The notes under the pieces: model-generated
Told to the model about the DNA's origin: nothing
Seen by the model: only the letters and a program-made list of their open reading frames with translations
Database searches by the model: none
Translations under genes and position numbers: made by a program
In this document: positions 4,434 through 5,144 of the stretch, in pieces
Position numbering within the stretch: the stretch's first letter is position 1
How the letters are laid out: each line of letters begins with the position of its first letter
Assembly: GCA_900549195.1 (NCBI GenBank)
Contig: URNK01000130.1
Location: forward strand, 1 to 5,144
Direction of reading: 5' to 3'
Source: an uncultured Collinsella sp.
Lineage (GTDB): Bacteria > Actinomycetota > Coriobacteriia > Coriobacteriales > Coriobacteriaceae
Length of the DNA: 5,144 nucleotides

Positions 4434-5144
4434 ATGACTGATGCCGTTGAGGTTCTGCGAATTGATTCGCTCGAGGACGAGCGGCTCGATGCCTACGTGC
4501 GACTGACCGAGCGTGAGCTTCGCTGCGTGTTGGAGCCGCAGAAGGGCATTTTTATCGCTGAGAGTGCCAAGGTCATCGAGCGCGCGGTGCGTGCCGGATA
4601 TCAGCCGGTGAGCTTTCTTTTGGGCGAACGCTGGCTCGACCAGATGATGCCGCTGTTTGAGCGCCTAGTCGTGCGCGAGGGCGCGGGTCCTGTTCCTGTG
4701 TTCGTCGCCTCCATGGAGCTCATGGAGCAGTTGACGGGCTTTAACGTGACGCGCGGTGCGCTCGCGGCGTTCCGTCGCCCGCGCCAGATTCCGGTTGATG
4801 AGTTCTTGGGTGGCGTCGTCGAGGCGGCGGGGGAGCGCCCGGTGCGCGTGTGCGTGCTCGAGGGCATTGTCGACCACACCAACGTCGGCGCGATTTTCCG
4901 CTCGGCCGCCGCGCTCAATGTCGACGGCATTCTGGTGAGCCCTACGTGCTGCGATCCGCTGTACCGTCGCTCGGCCCGCGTTAGCATGGGCACGGTGTTT
5001 CAAGTGCCGTGGACGCGCATTGGCAGTGAGGCGCGCGTGTGGCCGCATGACGGCCTGGCGGCGCTGCACGATGCCGGTTTTTCCTGTGCCGCCATGGCGT
5101 TGACGGACGATTCGGTGTCGTTGGACGATCCCGCGCTGCAGGAG
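4434..5144 (+). CDS. SpoU/TrmH-family RNA 2'-O-methyltransferase (5' part, runs off the window)
   Basis: Proteins of this family transfer a methyl group from S-adenosylmethionine to a ribose 2'-OH in tRNA or rRNA, using a knotted SPOUT fold. The 237 codons seen have no stop. The N-terminal substrate-binding region (about 22-125) includes GIFIAESAKVIERAVRAGY (38-56). The catalytic domain begins near 137, with motif 1 LEGIVDHTNVGAIFRSA (142-158, conserved Asn150 and Arg156) and motif 2 PLYRRSARVSMGTVFQVPW (175-193). Motif 3, with its knot loop, is beyond the window, so the specific rRNA or tRNA target cannot be named. Start choice is uncertain: the only good Shine-Dalgarno-like run, GAAGGG at 4413-4418, is 15 nt from the ATG at 4434 but 6 nt from an in-frame CTG at 4425. 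A TAG at 4398-4400 limits any further extension. Confidence 0.92.
   Translation, partial: MTDAVEVLRIDSLEDERLDAYVRLTERELRCVLEPQKGIFIAESAKVIERAVRAGYQPVSFLLGERWLDQMMPLFERLVVREGAGPVPVFVASMELMEQLTGFNVTRGALAAFRRPRQIPVDEFLGGVVEAAGERPVRVCVLEGIVDHTNVGAIFRSAAALNVDGILVSPTCCDPLYRRSARVSMGTVFQVPWTRIGSEARVWPHDGLAALHDAGFSCAAMALTDDSVSLDDPALQE

Overview
This is a high-GC bacterial contig end carrying ordinary housekeeping genes around one unusual regulator/metalloprotein gene. The mix fits a high-GC Gram-positive of the Coriobacteriia type, perhaps a gut Collinsella relative: GC-rich codon use, Shine-Dalgarno-led genes with some GTG starts, a thymidylate synthase of the Bacillus subtilis ThyA type, a Clostridia-like dihydrofolate reductase, and an Ffh with a Lys/Gly tail. 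That assignment comes from recalled family features, not from a search.

Left edge (1-44): this is not genomic DNA. Positions 10-44 are the Illumina Nextera read-2/transposase adapter with two errors. Positions 1-9 look like the last base of P7 plus an 8-nt i7 index. Genomic sequence starts at about 45, inside ftsY.

Protein-targeting block (45-1900, +): the 3' part of ftsY (SRP receptor GTPase) is followed 10 bp later by complete ffh (SRP54 GTPase), the two partner GTPases of co-translational membrane targeting. Ffh starts at a GTG whose Shine-Dalgarno overlaps the ftsY stop. A strong hairpin at 1921-1960 closes the unit.

Regulator/metalloprotein (2017-2781, -): one continuous reading frame joins a DUF134 (UPF0251) helix-turn-helix domain, a NifX/NifB-type Fe-Mo-cofactor-binding domain and a tail extremely rich in His and Cys. 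A textbook Shine-Dalgarno lies inside the gene, 7 nt before an in-frame ATG that begins the NifX-like domain exactly, so a shorter second product is plausible. The divergent spacer (2782-2947) holds two near-identical CATATG-centred palindromes 53 bp apart, flanking the likely promoter of this gene. They are candidate autoregulatory operators.

Folate/thymidylate block (2948-4324, +): thyA and folA form a tight two-gene operon with a 9-bp gap. ThyA turns methylene-THF into dihydrofolate while making dTMP, and FolA reduces the dihydrofolate back to THF. A wobble-containing hairpin at 4367-4389 follows.

Right edge (4434-5144, +): the 5' part of a SpoU/TrmH-family RNA 2'-O-methyltransferase runs off the window. 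No tRNA, rRNA, CRISPR array, insertion sequence or phage gene was seen.
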